Shown one piece after another: positions 10,594 to 23,057 of a DNA stretch of 64,000 nucleotides. The notes under the pieces were generated by a model. That model ran no database searches and was not told the origin of the DNA. It saw only the letters and a list, made by a program, of their open reading frames with translations. Position numbers and translations under genes: made by a program. The stretch is from positions 1,674,001 to 1,738,000 of the forward strand of contig JARFXM010000003.1 of the NCBI GenBank assembly GCA_029532625.1, in the 5' to 3' direction. The stretch comes from Lomentospora prolificans (taxonomy: Eukaryota > Ascomycota > Sordariomycetes > Microascales > Microascaceae). Every line of letters begins with the position of its first letter. Position 1 is the first letter of the stretch.

Positions 10594-12503
10594 TTAGAAT
10601 ACAGTTCCATCTGTATCGATCAGAATCGGAGGCTCTTTCGTGTTCGGCCTGCTGACCTCGGCAATTTCCCGACCGCCCTGTAAGCAAGTTAGCAAAATGT
10701 ACGACAAACTCACAGCATTCGGGTAATATCCTTACCTTCCAGCTTCCCGCTTCTAGTAGTTGGGGTAGCGACAATTCGTTGCCATTCAGTTCACCCCTCA
10801 ACGCCTTATTGACTTCCAAACACAACATGTCAAGGAAGCCAACCGTCACACCACGCCATTCTACAACGACATCATCGCTAGGCTGGAACATGGGAGCAAC
10901 CTCAACGCCCTTGGTCCCAGACGAACGAAAGTGCTCGGAGTAGTTTTGTAGCCCCCTTTCCATGTCAGGCTTCTTCAGCGTCAAGACGCCGAGATCGATG
11001 AACAAGCCGCCGTTGCGGTATTCGGGGAGACCAGTGAGGAGTTCAGTTCCGGCGAAATGAACACGGAGTAGCGACTGCATAGGCTGCATCAAGCTGTAGC
11101 AGAGCCACTGCGTCAACTTGTGGAAGGGAAGAATCGATTCCCATGGCGCCGTAGAAGCTGGGCCAGACTGGGGAAAGGGCGAGAAAGTAGAAGTGGTGGG
11201 GCTAGCCGCGGGTTGAGGAAGAGATTGGCAGGGCCAGGCATCTCCAAGAGGAATTCCGTTAATGGTAGTGCGAGAGGTCGGCCAAATAGATATCAGGCCG
11301 TCCATGAGAACGTTCCACAGCACGGGCAGAGGGACAATAGGCATAGAGCTAGCTTGTGTAGAGGGATGCGACAAGAGGTATTCTATAATCGAGTCAGTAA
11401 AACAACCCAAGGGTCCTGAAGAAAGGTTTGGCACAAGGTAAGCCTACCAATCATGTTTCCAGGACGTCCATCCTCTCCAAAATACTCCTTCTTCTCATCC
11501 AGTGCCTTCGAAAGTCGAACAAGGAGATCAGCGCGTCCGGCAACACCTGCCATGGTGTTGCCGGGTTTTGACTGTAGGCCTTGAGCGACCTTCTCAGTGG
11601 TAAGCTGAGCTAAACCCTTCTTATCGACCTGGAACTTATTGGAGGGGTTTCCAGAGAAATATCCCTAGGGTAGTCAGCATGACGGGCGGTCGCTGGGATG
11701 GGGCAGGCTGCACTTACATGTTTGAACATTTCCAGGGTCGCGATCGCGATACCTTCAGAGCGACGATAGATGCGGCCATTCTCCGTGCTCTTATAGCTCC
11801 ACTCGGTTCCAGCTCCAGCATCTAACAAGACGCTCACAAGGTAAAGATCGATCAAGCGACGACATTTCTCGGAGTTGTCCACCTCCTCGGGGAAAGTAGA
11901 GAGAAGAGAGGCAATACGGTCCCGACCGCCGACACAGAAGTGTTGATGTCGGCCATGAGGAGGGATACTAGTAAAAGGAGCATCGTAATCACGCTAAGCA
12001 AGAAGCTTTAAATTAGCCATCCGAGTGGTGTGCCTCTGGGATGCAGGCAGGGGCTCAGGCAGCCAGGAAGCATCGGGCGCTCCTGAATGGGGTGGGAAGG
12101 CAGCGCTCACCTTGATGATTCCACTAACGAACGTCACCACATCCGAAAATTTGCCCATATCAACATCAAAATGCTTCAGGTCGTTCCTTAACGCCTTGTC
12201 GGTGACCAACTTGCTCCTTTCTCGCACCGCATTCAAGCTCCTGAGATAGCCGGCAGGATCCAGCTGTGGGTCGGGAGGGCGCGGCATGTCGACCTTGGGA
12301 AGAGTAGTTGTAGGCGAAAAAGGAGACATGGGGGTTGAAGGGTTGGTGCTTCCGCCAGACGTCCGATTTACACTTAGGTTGGTTCCGATGGGCGATTTAA
12401 GACTGGAATGTCCAGAATTCAGGCTCGCGTTGGACTGAGATGGTTTGATGGTAGGGCCTGCATCGGCGCCCTTTTGGGACTTCTTTCTGCTGAATAGACG
12501 CAT
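10594..12503 (-). CDS. URC4: URC4/DUF1688 protein (uracil catabolism)
   Basis: Five exons on the minus strand: 12503-12111, 11993-11718, 11664-11448, 11382-10736 and 10677-10594, giving 538 aa. Phases agree at every join, and the last small exon restores the conserved end GREIAEVSRPNTKEPPILI. Family landmarks are LRSLNAVRERSKLV, LIDLYLVSVLLDAGAGTEW, NGRIYRRSEGIAIATLEMF, FFSGNPSN-like GYFSGNPSNKFQV and IPHGR-like SIPPHGRHQHF. DUF1688 proteins include Lachancea kluyveri URC4, required for the URC route of uracil degradation; the exact reaction is not settled to my knowledge. The Ser/Thr/Pro-rich N-terminus (about 100 residues) is poorly conserved. An in-frame ATG at 12569 would add 22 residues. 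No other URC genes are adjacent. Confidence 0.9.
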
Positions 12504-13176
12504 GGTCACAATGGCGGGGTCGTAGCTAGCGGTTGTAATAGGACGGTATGGTGTAAGACTTGCTTCCAATCACTGGTTGCGGTTCAGCTGAGACGCACGT
12601 CCTATCTTCACCAATGGCGGATAACAACGGGCCCCCGTCGATCACTTTATCAAGGCAGCCGACGAGAAGCGATCAACAACAGATTGCTTGGGAGCACGAG
12701 ACAGACAGACTCACCCGAGCCTCAGATTTGTGAGTTTCTTCGATGGCTTCTCGATCTTTGCCGTCCAAGCGAAATGGTTTCGCACTGGTTTGTGCAAGAA
12801 GCCTTGTTCCAAACTCTGAGGCCAAGTACAATCGTCGCCTGCCCAAATTGGTTCGCCTTTTTAGAATCACTGAATTTCAAAAAATTCTCTTCAACCGGAC
12901 AGAAGAGATTCGAAATCGACGAGAAATTGAGCTGGTAGCAAGCTTGCCAGTGATTATCGAAGGAAAAAATAAACGGGGCTAACAATAGCGGGTCGTTGTT
13001 TGGTGCAAAGGATCAGGCGATTTCAACGCTTGTCGGAGCTGTCCGCAGGAAACTTTCAGTTAGTTGAGCGCTCCTAAAATCACCTCGTCCCCGCGACTTG
13101 ATGGTGGTAAGGGCGGGTTCCTGGCGGAGCACAATGGGGCCTTCCCCGAATAGTATAGTTGGCTTGCGACATACTC

Positions 13177-13193
13177 TTTTTTTTTTTTTTTTT
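13177..13193 (+). repeat. T(17) homopolymer
   Basis: Seventeen consecutive T in the gene-free region. A second interrupted run lies at 13412-13433. These are typical mononucleotide tracts and no function is implied. Confidence 0.85.
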
Positions 13194-16100
13194 ATTTATA
13201 CTCGAGCCGAGAAGCTTTATGAGATCAATCGTCTTCGGTTCGTAATGCCCACACAACGTGTCGATGTGAGAGCCGGCTCGTTTTAATTGGAGGCGGAGGA
13301 AGCAAGTAGGCGGCCGAACCAGATGTGCATATATAAAGCGTAGAGACGAGCGCAAACCTTGTTGACAGATCGATGGTGGCAGGAAGATTGTCCAATTGCA
13401 ACAGGGATGACTTTTTTTTTTTCTTTTTTTTTTCCCTCGTTCCACCTGAGGTTGCAATTGCCCGTTGCTCAGTTGCGGCGTTGCCAGTCAATCGGGTCCA
13501 AACCTCGGGTCAGCTCCTTTGGTGAAGAAGGCTGTAGCTAGCCGGTCGAGAGACGAGCTGGAGCTCACGAATCGACAGCGGAGGACCCAAAGAAAACCCG
13601 GGAGAGATCTTTTTGCCTATTCGAAGAAGTAAGAAAGGAAGGATCGATAGTAGAGAAAATGGAACTTGGAGAAAGAGGGGGCAGGAGGCGAGAGTATTAA
13701 GATGGGCAGATTCCGCATGCAGGAGGAAAGCGCCGCCGTCTCATTGCAACTGAACCAAACCTGCAAGGAAGCCACCAATACAACCACCCCATGCACACTT
13801 TCCCTCTGGTGTAAACTCCAGGATCATAACGGGGAAGGAGGGGATCACAAGGCCAAGGCGTGGAGCGGCCTTAAACGGCCCTATCGCCACATGGTATTGA
13901 GCACTGTTAACTCTCAAGTTCGCTATAGCGCTGGTCAGTACGCCATCACAAGCTCAATATCCAACGAATAAACTACATGATAGGAGCCTTGAGGTGTATA
14001 GGTACTACCAAAGTACGGAGCGCGAGAGCGAGGGATGAGGAGCCGAGAGACTGTGGCCCGACTGTTCACCAAAAGTAGTCTGCATTCTAGCAGACGAATT
14101 TGGTAAGGGCAGCATAATTTTTTCTTCATACATTAGGGTGCTCCTAAAAAGGGTAGGGAAGCGCAGGGAAGGGCGACATTGTTCGATCAACGACTTGATC
14201 CCTTCTGGAAAGTCTGAAGAGAAGGGGGAGTGCAGCAGAGGGCAGGGGAAAGGGTCCCACTGGCCAGAGATTGAGGGGTGTCCTCGCAGATCCTTGTCCC
14301 CACTCGGAATTGCAAGCCCAAGGGATCAAGACAACATTGATCCCTGCTGGGTTCTGTGCTGGTCCTGGCCCTGCCCGACCGGGGACTCATGTTGAGCACT
14401 AATAACAAGTGAGGAACCCGCAATACCATTGCCTTGGCCCACTTGAGCCAACCATCTCTTGGCAATTCGGGCGCTGCAAAGAGTCCTAAGGCCTGGGAGA
14501 GGCTGGCTCCCTATCTCAGAGATCAAGCAGCATCCTTCGTACCTGCATGGCTATCGTTGGAGTACTACAGAGTACGCACAAGGTTCAAAAAAAAGGGGGG
14601 GAGTTTACTCGTACAAACGAGTGTACATCAAAGGACGTGAGGATGTATGTACATTTAGCAAGCCCATCAATTCCCTGAGCCTGGACTAGACTCCAAGAAT
14701 AATCCCTCGACTTTGGATCTTGGAAGTAGTAAACTCTTGCTGAACAAATAGGGAAAGCAGTCCGGGTCTTCGAGATGAGGCTCTAGATTAGTCCGTCCGG
14801 GCCAGGTTACTATTCTCACGTCCCAGCTTCAGTTCTTTCAGAGCACGCGCCAACAACTGACCAGACAGCCAAGGAGAGCAACACATATACAAATCCCCGT
14901 AGCAGCGTTGACCTGTCTAACTCCTATCGCTGAAAGATGGTGCACAGGGGATGTCCTGTATTAATATGTGCGTCGTACATTGGTTGAGACACCCACGGAG
15001 GCTAGACATCAGCATCCCGGCAAAAGGTAGTTGATCTTGGCCTTGTTCCACGGATACCGCCGCTTTCTTCAGTCCAAAGCTCCCTCCAGCGTGCCAGCCA
15101 CCACCACTCCCTGGCGGTTTTCCCCTGAGCGTCCACCGTCCGGGGGTAGGCTGGAGTGCGACGCAACAGGCACGAATACTCCTTGATCGAGTGTCACAAA
15201 CATTCTCGATGGATCCCGCCGTCTTTCGAATCGGGTGAACAAGAAGACGACAGGGACTTCGCAGGTGTGGATTTTTGATCCCCATTGCGTGTTGGCACAT
15301 AGCGACTCGCTTCGCATCTTTTCAGGGCCACTCCTACACATCGCTCGGCACCGCTCTTTCCTTGACTTTTCCTTCATTCCACGGGCTTGGCAGTCGCAAG
15401 GAGAGTATTGGCCCGCAATCGTGCGAGTGCTAATCTCCAAGCCGCGTTGTTCCTTCGAGGCGCACTTTCACTTCCAGATGCCGATATGGACGAGCAGAGC
15501 TGCTGCGCTATAGAGCAGAAGAGCACGACTGTCGACTTGTATCTCCCTCGATCTCGATTAAAATCAAATGAGTATCAGCGTTGCACCACCAGTGCATCCC
15601 GCCATCACACGGAGATGCTCGACCCTATCAGGAGCTACACAGGGAGGAAAGAAACACCACAGACGCAGTTGTGCTGTACAAGCCACTATCATTGTTCGCC
15701 ATCAGGTCTACAAAAACACCAGACGCAGCAAAACTTAATGAGACCGCCCTTTTCAAGTGGTCGCGACCCCTGATCCAGACTCTCGTCTCCGAAGGATCGG
15801 TCGATAGACACTAATTGCACCAGGCCAGGAGCGAATCCAGTCCGTCGGGTTATCCACTAGCCTCGGTCGACAGATCATTCGTTAACCCCTGGCCGGGGTT
15901 GGTCAGTGCAATTCCACCACTCACTCCATGCGGAAAGGAAAAATATACGAGCAATGAACGAGGCTTCGGCCTCGCCAAACGTGGAATTCAGTGCTAGAAT
16001 GTTGGTATTTGCTCTGGACACAACCAGTCTGGGTCACCCCTCCTCGACTCTCGACAAAAGGGAGGATTATTGTTGCTGCACAAGACCCTAGTCGTCAACA

Positions 16101-19057
16101 TTGGTGCATGTAAAGCGCTTCACACCGAGCGCTGGCGCATCCCTAGCGTGGATGGCACGGCACTATATTCAAGTCGATGCAGTAGACTGGTACGGCTCAT
16201 GGAGCCGGGAGATTGGACTGGGTCTTGGGGATACAACCCTCCTAGTACATAAAAGTATGTCCAAATTTGCCTTTTTTGATCTCCTTCCCGCAGCAATCCT
16301 TCTGCAAGGGACGGAACACCTCAGACCAGATGCAGAACTGTGCTCCGGTCTTCCAGGCAAGGCCACTCGGTTACGATGTCCGGACCCCGTTCCTCGGGAA
16401 TCGAACAGCGATGTCTGATGCATTCCATCCCTTCCCAGAAAAGGAGGGGAAAAAAGAATGTGGGTGCTTCGCTTCGCCGTGATCAACCTGTCTTTTCCTC
16501 GCTCGCCCCCTTGCACAATTTAGCTCCGCCCAAACTTGTCTTGTACTACGGCGGTTTGCCCAGTTAAGCAAGTGAATGCAGCAACGGAGATCACGGACTG
16601 TGCTCCCACTAGAGCAAGCCCAAAAATTCCCATCAAGTGTGTCCTCGAACCGATCATGGTATATACGTACTCTCAGACCGGAAGGTGACCAATGCCTTCC
16701 CCTTTCCGGAAGAGGCGAGGAGATGGTGGCATATTAAACCACACAGCGCGAGGATCTCCAGAGTAGATATCGATCTCCCCAAGACTCCCAGCAATCGTGC
16801 ACTGACACAATATTTGCCCAATTTCTATCGAGACTGCGGGGAGCTACCTTGGCGAGCTCAGATCAACGGCGTCCAGTAAACTGCATGCGTCCATAGTGGC
16901 ACACTAGCGATGCAGTCATATGCCCGGAAACTAGGTTTGGCGCGCTTCATTTTGGTGGTCTGTGATTTGCATGGGGCGGTGGAAGGGGCGGGGCCGCATC
17001 TCGATATCAGCAAAGGTGATACAATATTATTCAAGCATGGCAAAGCCAGGATGTACTGGCATTCGATTAATCGGTTGAGGGAACGAGGCGCTAGAGAGGA
17101 GGAGAGCGCGTGTGAAAAGCAAAGGCGCAAGGGTCCAAGCTTCACGGGGCGAGAAATTCACATAGATAATGCCCACCAAAAGCGCCGCCGCTCCACCGCT
17201 CCCCCTCTCGTCGCCAGCTAGCCTGCTCTTGGCGGTCGCTGGACGCCCCCTATTCCCTAGTTGGAGTGGACTTCGAAGTATGCTTTGTCGTGTTAACTAT
17301 TCTTGATGCATGCTAGTCCACCTCCCTCCATATTTGCCTCGGATACAATCCACTTCGTCGGCAACAAGCCCCCTTTTCCGAGCCTTTCTCCTGAGAGATG
17401 GGGCCTCGCCATCCCCAGCCCCGGCCGTCGATTACCTTGAATCCACAACTTTCGAACAACTTTGAGCCACCGTTATCCTACGACCCTCAAAGTTTGCGGG
17501 CCTAGCTGGCGCCGAGAACCTGAAGACTACGCGCTACAGATTCTACATCTGAGAGTCTCGTGATCATACAGGTAGCTCTTCTCACAGGTGCTCGCCAGTT
17601 CGCTTCACTCTCTGAAGAGGAGGCATTATTTTGAGTCGCTAGGACCCGGGCTGCAGGATTAATCCATTTAGGCCAGCATGGGCGCTAACGCGAGTTGATA
17701 CCGAGAGCGACCTATCAACCAAGCGCTACCGCACAGATACAAATCAGTCAATCGTAGGAACACCATGCGAGTGGCCTGGATATGCTTCAGTATCATGTGT
17801 TTAAACCGCCCACGATTGACAATGCTCACTGTCAAGAGAGACAGCGCGTTATTAGAAACTTGATATTAATCTCCCTCGCATCCCAGAACAAGACGACAAG
17901 TATATCTCTGCCGTGGCCCAGGTAAGAGGCTTCGCGTGGCCTCCGTTAACGCCAGCCAGGAGGGTTTACTTTATTACTCTATTTTACACCAGCAGAGTTG
18001 ATTGACTGAATAGTCGCCTGGCTCCATGTCCTTCATCTCCCCATAACTGGTCACGCGGTGCCATCACCGTTGACAGTCATATTTTCCTCTCGCAAGGCCT
18101 GATGTGGCGTGTCCCTTCTTCAGCACCTCCAGGTCGTCCTGTTCTGTTGGCAAGAGATCAGCCATTGGGCGCAACCTGGCATCTGACTAGAAACTAGATT
18201 GAGCGAGCCCATAAATACCCAATAAATCCCCCCTGTGTCATTGAGGGAATGGGCCTGGGTTCCGACGTCATTGCTCTCCCAAAGCTTAAATTTCAACGCG
18301 GGTCGACGACGCGAGCTAAAGACAAGCGCATTTAGTCAGGGCAAACTTGACAACTGATAAGGCATGTCGCTGTAGTCAAGTCGATGGCAATCCCATTATC
18401 AGAGTCTATTACGGGCATGTTCTCAGAATGACCAAATTTATCCTTTCAATATGGGCTCGAGGCCGCGTGGTGGCCTAGACAAAGGTCCTCCCAACAGTGA
18501 ACAGCCTCGATATTCCGGAATACTCCTTGTTTAGCAGCCACGATGCAAGATGACTTGGCGAACGCGCAGTGTTATTGATCCCTCCCTCTGGGGAAGCCTC
18601 AGCAAGCAGGGAGGATGTTTGTGACAATGAAATCCGATGCCACAGTATAATTCAACCCCCTGAGTCCTCACAGTTTCAGACAGGAGGGGATGGCAGCCAA
18701 GGGCAGGGATCAGCCTTGAATCTCGCCCTCCTCCTTCCCATTCATAGGCAGTTGTCATCAGAATTCAATTTGGCAGGTGGGCGATGACACTTCTCTTGGT
18801 CGACTTTCGTCTCAAGGTAGGATTCCAGAAAATGTCGATTGGCCAGCACAATGGGTCCTTTTGGTGGATTTACTGCAACGGTAAGTAAGCATGGCGAGAT
18901 GTTGGTGCCACTAACCAACATGACATTATCTTTCAAGTTCTCAAGAGAGTCAGGGAAGTGGGTAGCCAAGAAGGCGTGGCTGGCACGCCTGATCCCGACA
19001 ATCCGACCGTCCCTCAATTCAAGCTAGGGTGCGTTGTCGATGCAGGCGCCTACACTA

Positions 19058-19075
19058 CTTCTCACATGTGAGAAG
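19058..19075. repeat. Perfect 18-bp palindrome
   Basis: CTTCTCACATGTGAGAAG reads the same on both strands, with no spacer. It sits in the middle of the gene-free region and is followed three bases later by a 14-bp word that also occurs at 17827-17840. It may be a dimeric transcription-factor site or chance. Confidence 0.6.
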
Positions 19076-22000
19076 CACACTGTCAAGAGAGTTTGAACAG
19101 ACGGAAATTGCAAAGGCCCACGACTCGGGAGTCACGCCCACATTCGTCACCGCCAGTAAGCTTCAGCGAACCTCATACGGGTGGGAATCCTCCAGCTGGA
19201 AGTAATATGGTCCTATTCCGGACGTCAAGTCCCCAGCTGGCAAAAGACGCGACCGCTTCGCGGGGTTCAGAAAGATTAACTGGCTTCAAAATCCTTCCCT
19301 CTAGCTTGCATGATCAATGATGCGGCACCGGGCAAAGGCCAGGCCCCAAGGTTGGAAACAGACTCGATGCACATCACGGCGGTTCTTATAGTACTGATCA
19401 ACCACCAACCATGTTGTTCGCCAGATACTTCCTTGAATTCCATTTTTTTGGCTAAGGATTGGCTTGAGCCGCCATTACCATCGAACACTTTTTAGGGTCA
19501 ACCCCCCAGGAAAGTATAATATTAGACAAGGTACCTCAGTAAAGGCACAGAGATGGGCTCACGCATGTGTCCCTCACCGACCCAAAGGGAACATGTGCCT
19601 CTGTTCAAGTCATTGATTCCCTCACCTCAGCTACCCCTGGCAGGTGAGACAAACATGGATATGGAATGTTGGGACGTGGGAGAGAAGTATCACTTACTCG
19701 AAGGGGCAACGGGAGACAGCCGAGCGGCCTCTGACCATCGGTAGACTCGGGAAATTTAATGACTGGGGCCGGCCAGTGAGGGCCAGGAATCCCTTGCCAG
19801 CTGGGCAAAGTCAGGATTATTTTGCTTCAGGACGGGCGCGGTCGTCCTCTTTTCCCCAGGAGCCTCAATGACGGATATGGAGAATTCTTCCCTTCAGCAC
19901 ACGCCAATCTACAAGCTCTGGTCCAGATACTAGCTGGGGCAGGCTTCAGCCAGAGTATGGGTTAGTCAGTCATAGAGGCCTTAATAAGACACGGGTGATG
20001 CAATGCAACGTTTAAATCCAAGAAATGGCTTTTGACAGGTTGCAACTAATGACACAATTCCGGGGTCTTAGCCAAGTGACGTTTGGCCCATTAAGGACCA
20101 AGGAAGGATTCTCGGTAGCCCCCGTCCAAGGGACGCGAGGACCCTACGCTTAAGGTGTTTGGCTGGTTCACCGCTGGCTAGCAAAGACAGCACGAGGCAA
20201 TAAGTTACAATTGCGCGTCGGCGTCGCTTCCAAAGCTCCGGCGACCAAGTGGGTGGTGTTGCCAAATCTGAGAAGATGTCTGCGGGGTTTATGAACCGTT
20301 CGGCCATCAAAAAAGGGACGGAAGAAAAGTACTCACCAAAACGGTTGGAACGCGGCGGATGAATTGGTAGAGATGGAGGTCAGCGAGGACAAGTTGAGAG
20401 CATGGCCCACCATCTGCCCTTTTGCCAGCCCACTATTCCCGTGCGTGCTGTGTGCGACAAAGGAGCCACTAGCAAGTCGTTATGCGACAAAAGAACAAGT
20501 ACAGTCGCCGCAGCTACATCGCCCGTCGAGTTGTTGAGGAACAGAGATGAGGCCATGGGATTCCGTTAGCAGAAGGAGCCGATCCCATCGAGCCGGCTTT
20601 TCGTCTTTCGCTACCTCTCTTTTTGGTCAGACCTGCCACAACCGGTCACCGGGACGCGATTGACTAGGAAGGATCACCGTGTCCTTTTGATCCCGATCCC
20701 TTGGGAAGGCGCAGCTGGAATTGGCTTACACATCTCTTCCATGTTTTACAAGGTAATCGACAATGGGGAGCAGAGTATGCTCGAGCTCGCGATCCGTGCC
20801 GAGTTACTCCCTCAAAGCTCTTTGGATGCGTGGAGGTGCAGGTCCTCCATCCCGTATTCATTACTAGGGTTAGGCCAAATTCAAGAAAGAGAAAACGGAA
20901 CCGGGGGAAAAGGCGGGTGAAGTCAGTTTGGCAAGGATGATCTGTGGAGCGAGTCTCCGTTTTGCCAGTCACAGCATGGCTAAACTAGACCAAAGAGTGG
21001 CCCAGCAATTTTAGCACGTATAGTACCCAAGTCACACACATAGCCGATTGAAGCCTGCCAGTAGCACCCTTTTCGGGCCTTGTGGCGGTCGTTGCCGGCG
21101 CCCGAAGCGGGTAAAAGACGCAAGGCGACGCCCCATTCGACAGAGCGGACGATGAACCGAAGGGGCGCGTGGGAAGGGAGGCATCCGATTACGGTTCACA
21201 TTCACCCAATTGGACTTTGCGCTAAACCTTAATTCGGGTGGAACGGAGAGAGGGATGCGTGGTCGACTTGACGGATCCCGTCCTTGCTTGTCTCCCTGTC
21301 CTCGGCCTTGTTGTCTCAGTTCCTGTTGGTTCTTAAAAGTTCATGGGCTCAGCTTGACCATGGATCGATTAGAATCCATTCTTGGAGATGTGCAAGCGGA
21401 ATTCCGCTGGGGGCACGGTTCACACCACGTCTTGGCCAAACGTGGTAGCATTGAACGAACTGGCGGAGCTTGTTTCTTCATGCTGAGAAACATCAACGCA
21501 AACGCCAACGAGCCAGGCGAGCGGAGGCTCGGTTCAGGATCATTCACACCTGGCATTGACTCCGAAAGAGAAATTGTCGGAGACATGGACTCGCAGAAGC
21601 ACTCGACATGAACGTCAATTCAAAATCCATTTCTCCCTGACGTGTCAACCAAAGCAGCTCTTTACTATTATCCCAGGCCTTACTCCTCAGATTGGCGGCC
21701 CTCTGGCAGTCTTCGCCGCCTCTATTTCGTACGTCCTCGTCCACTCCCACAAAAAGGTGGGGTCTTGCAAGTGTTGATAGATCTTGGCTCACCATGAACC
21801 AATATAATAAAATATATTTGTCGCCATCCACTACCATCAATTCTCTGCAATCATGCTGTTTGGAGCCGGTACCTTGCACCCATCAAAGCAGCCATGATCT
21901 GGCACAAAACGAAATTTAGCATCCCCCATCCATCTTTTTCCTCTCGTCTTATGCCGCACCTGGCGAAAACGGGTAACTCTAATCCTGCCCTTGGCATGAA

Positions 22001-23057
22001 GCGAGGCCGAACCACCTCCAACTCTTCAATCCCAACCCGTCCCCAACCCATTGGTGGGTGCCCGTCTCTCCCAGCCAGGTGAGAAGAGAGAAACGAGCGA
22101 TTGTGAGCTCCCGAGTGACCGCATTGCTTGCGCCGCGCCGCCCGTTTATTTTCTCGCCCTCTTTCTGTTCTCTGGGTCCGCTCAACCCGCTCGCCACCTG
22201 CGTGTGACCTTGTTCCCGTGCCTTTTAACTTGTCCCAGTATGAATTGCTCCCCATCCACTCCCTACACTCCCAAGCCCCGACCCAAAGTTATGCCAAAAA
22301 GGTTCGCCGGAGGGAAGCAGCGAGAAAAGAGGATAGATCTCATGCGGAGGAAGGAGGGGTTAAAATAAAATATACGTGAGCACACACTCATTGATGTTAC
22401 CCCAACTTGTTGCGGGCATGGTCAGCGTGCTGCATGATGGATATGACTGGGATATCCGGGAGAGCAATATATTAGTATGTTAAAAACAAAGGGGCCTGTT
22501 AATACAGCAAATCCGGGGGAGGATGTGGTATTTCCGGTATAATAGGAATGAATGCCTCGTCATCCCCCAATAAAGCCACCGGCGGCCGTCCCATTCGATC
22601 CGTTCAAGTTGTCTTGTAGATCGCATCCCGATGTCCTATCAGCACGAGTTGCCTTTCGCATCGCCATCCTTCTTTGGACTATTGCCTCCTAAGAGACATA
22701 TACACGAGTGTCACGGCCTGTGTGCTTTTCAACGGCCGAGCTGGTCTTGTTTCGCCACCACCGCTCACAAACACGATCCGATCATTTAACCGACGAGCAC
22801 TTTTCTTTACCCACGCAGTGAATTGTGTACATGAAAGACAGAGGTAGTCAGAGGTCTAGGTTTCTCTTCTCTCTGGTGATGGTCTTTTGACAAAAATCTT
22901 TCTTCTGGTTATTTTGCGAGACGAATGTCCCGTAAAAGACGCTGACTTCGCGCCGTCCTAACCATCGATTCTCGACTCACACCGCATCGCGATTTGGCCA
23001 GGGCGGCGGACAACAATACCAGCCGGCGCCGTGGCGGCAAACACAACAGTCGAGACA

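Larger units (their letters stand above)
12570..23057. other. 10.5-kb region without a supportable gene
   Basis: Many short open frames occur on both strands, nearly all under 105 codons (longest 134), and none shows a recognisable domain or a convincing splice-joined extension. Base composition looks ordinary rather than strongly AT-rich, so it does not look like a RIP-mutated transposon or a centromere. It contains pure T runs (13177-13193, 13412-13433), an 18-bp palindrome at 19058-19075, and a 14-bp word present twice (17827 and 19078). It could hold long non-coding RNAs, extended UTRs, or fast-evolving small genes that I cannot see. Confidence 0.5.

Noticed and set aside
12570..23057. 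RIP-mutated transposon as an explanation of the gene-free region
   Set aside because: The sequence is not strongly AT-rich, has no long repeats or terminal repeats that I can see, and no reverse-transcriptase or transposase motifs in any frame.
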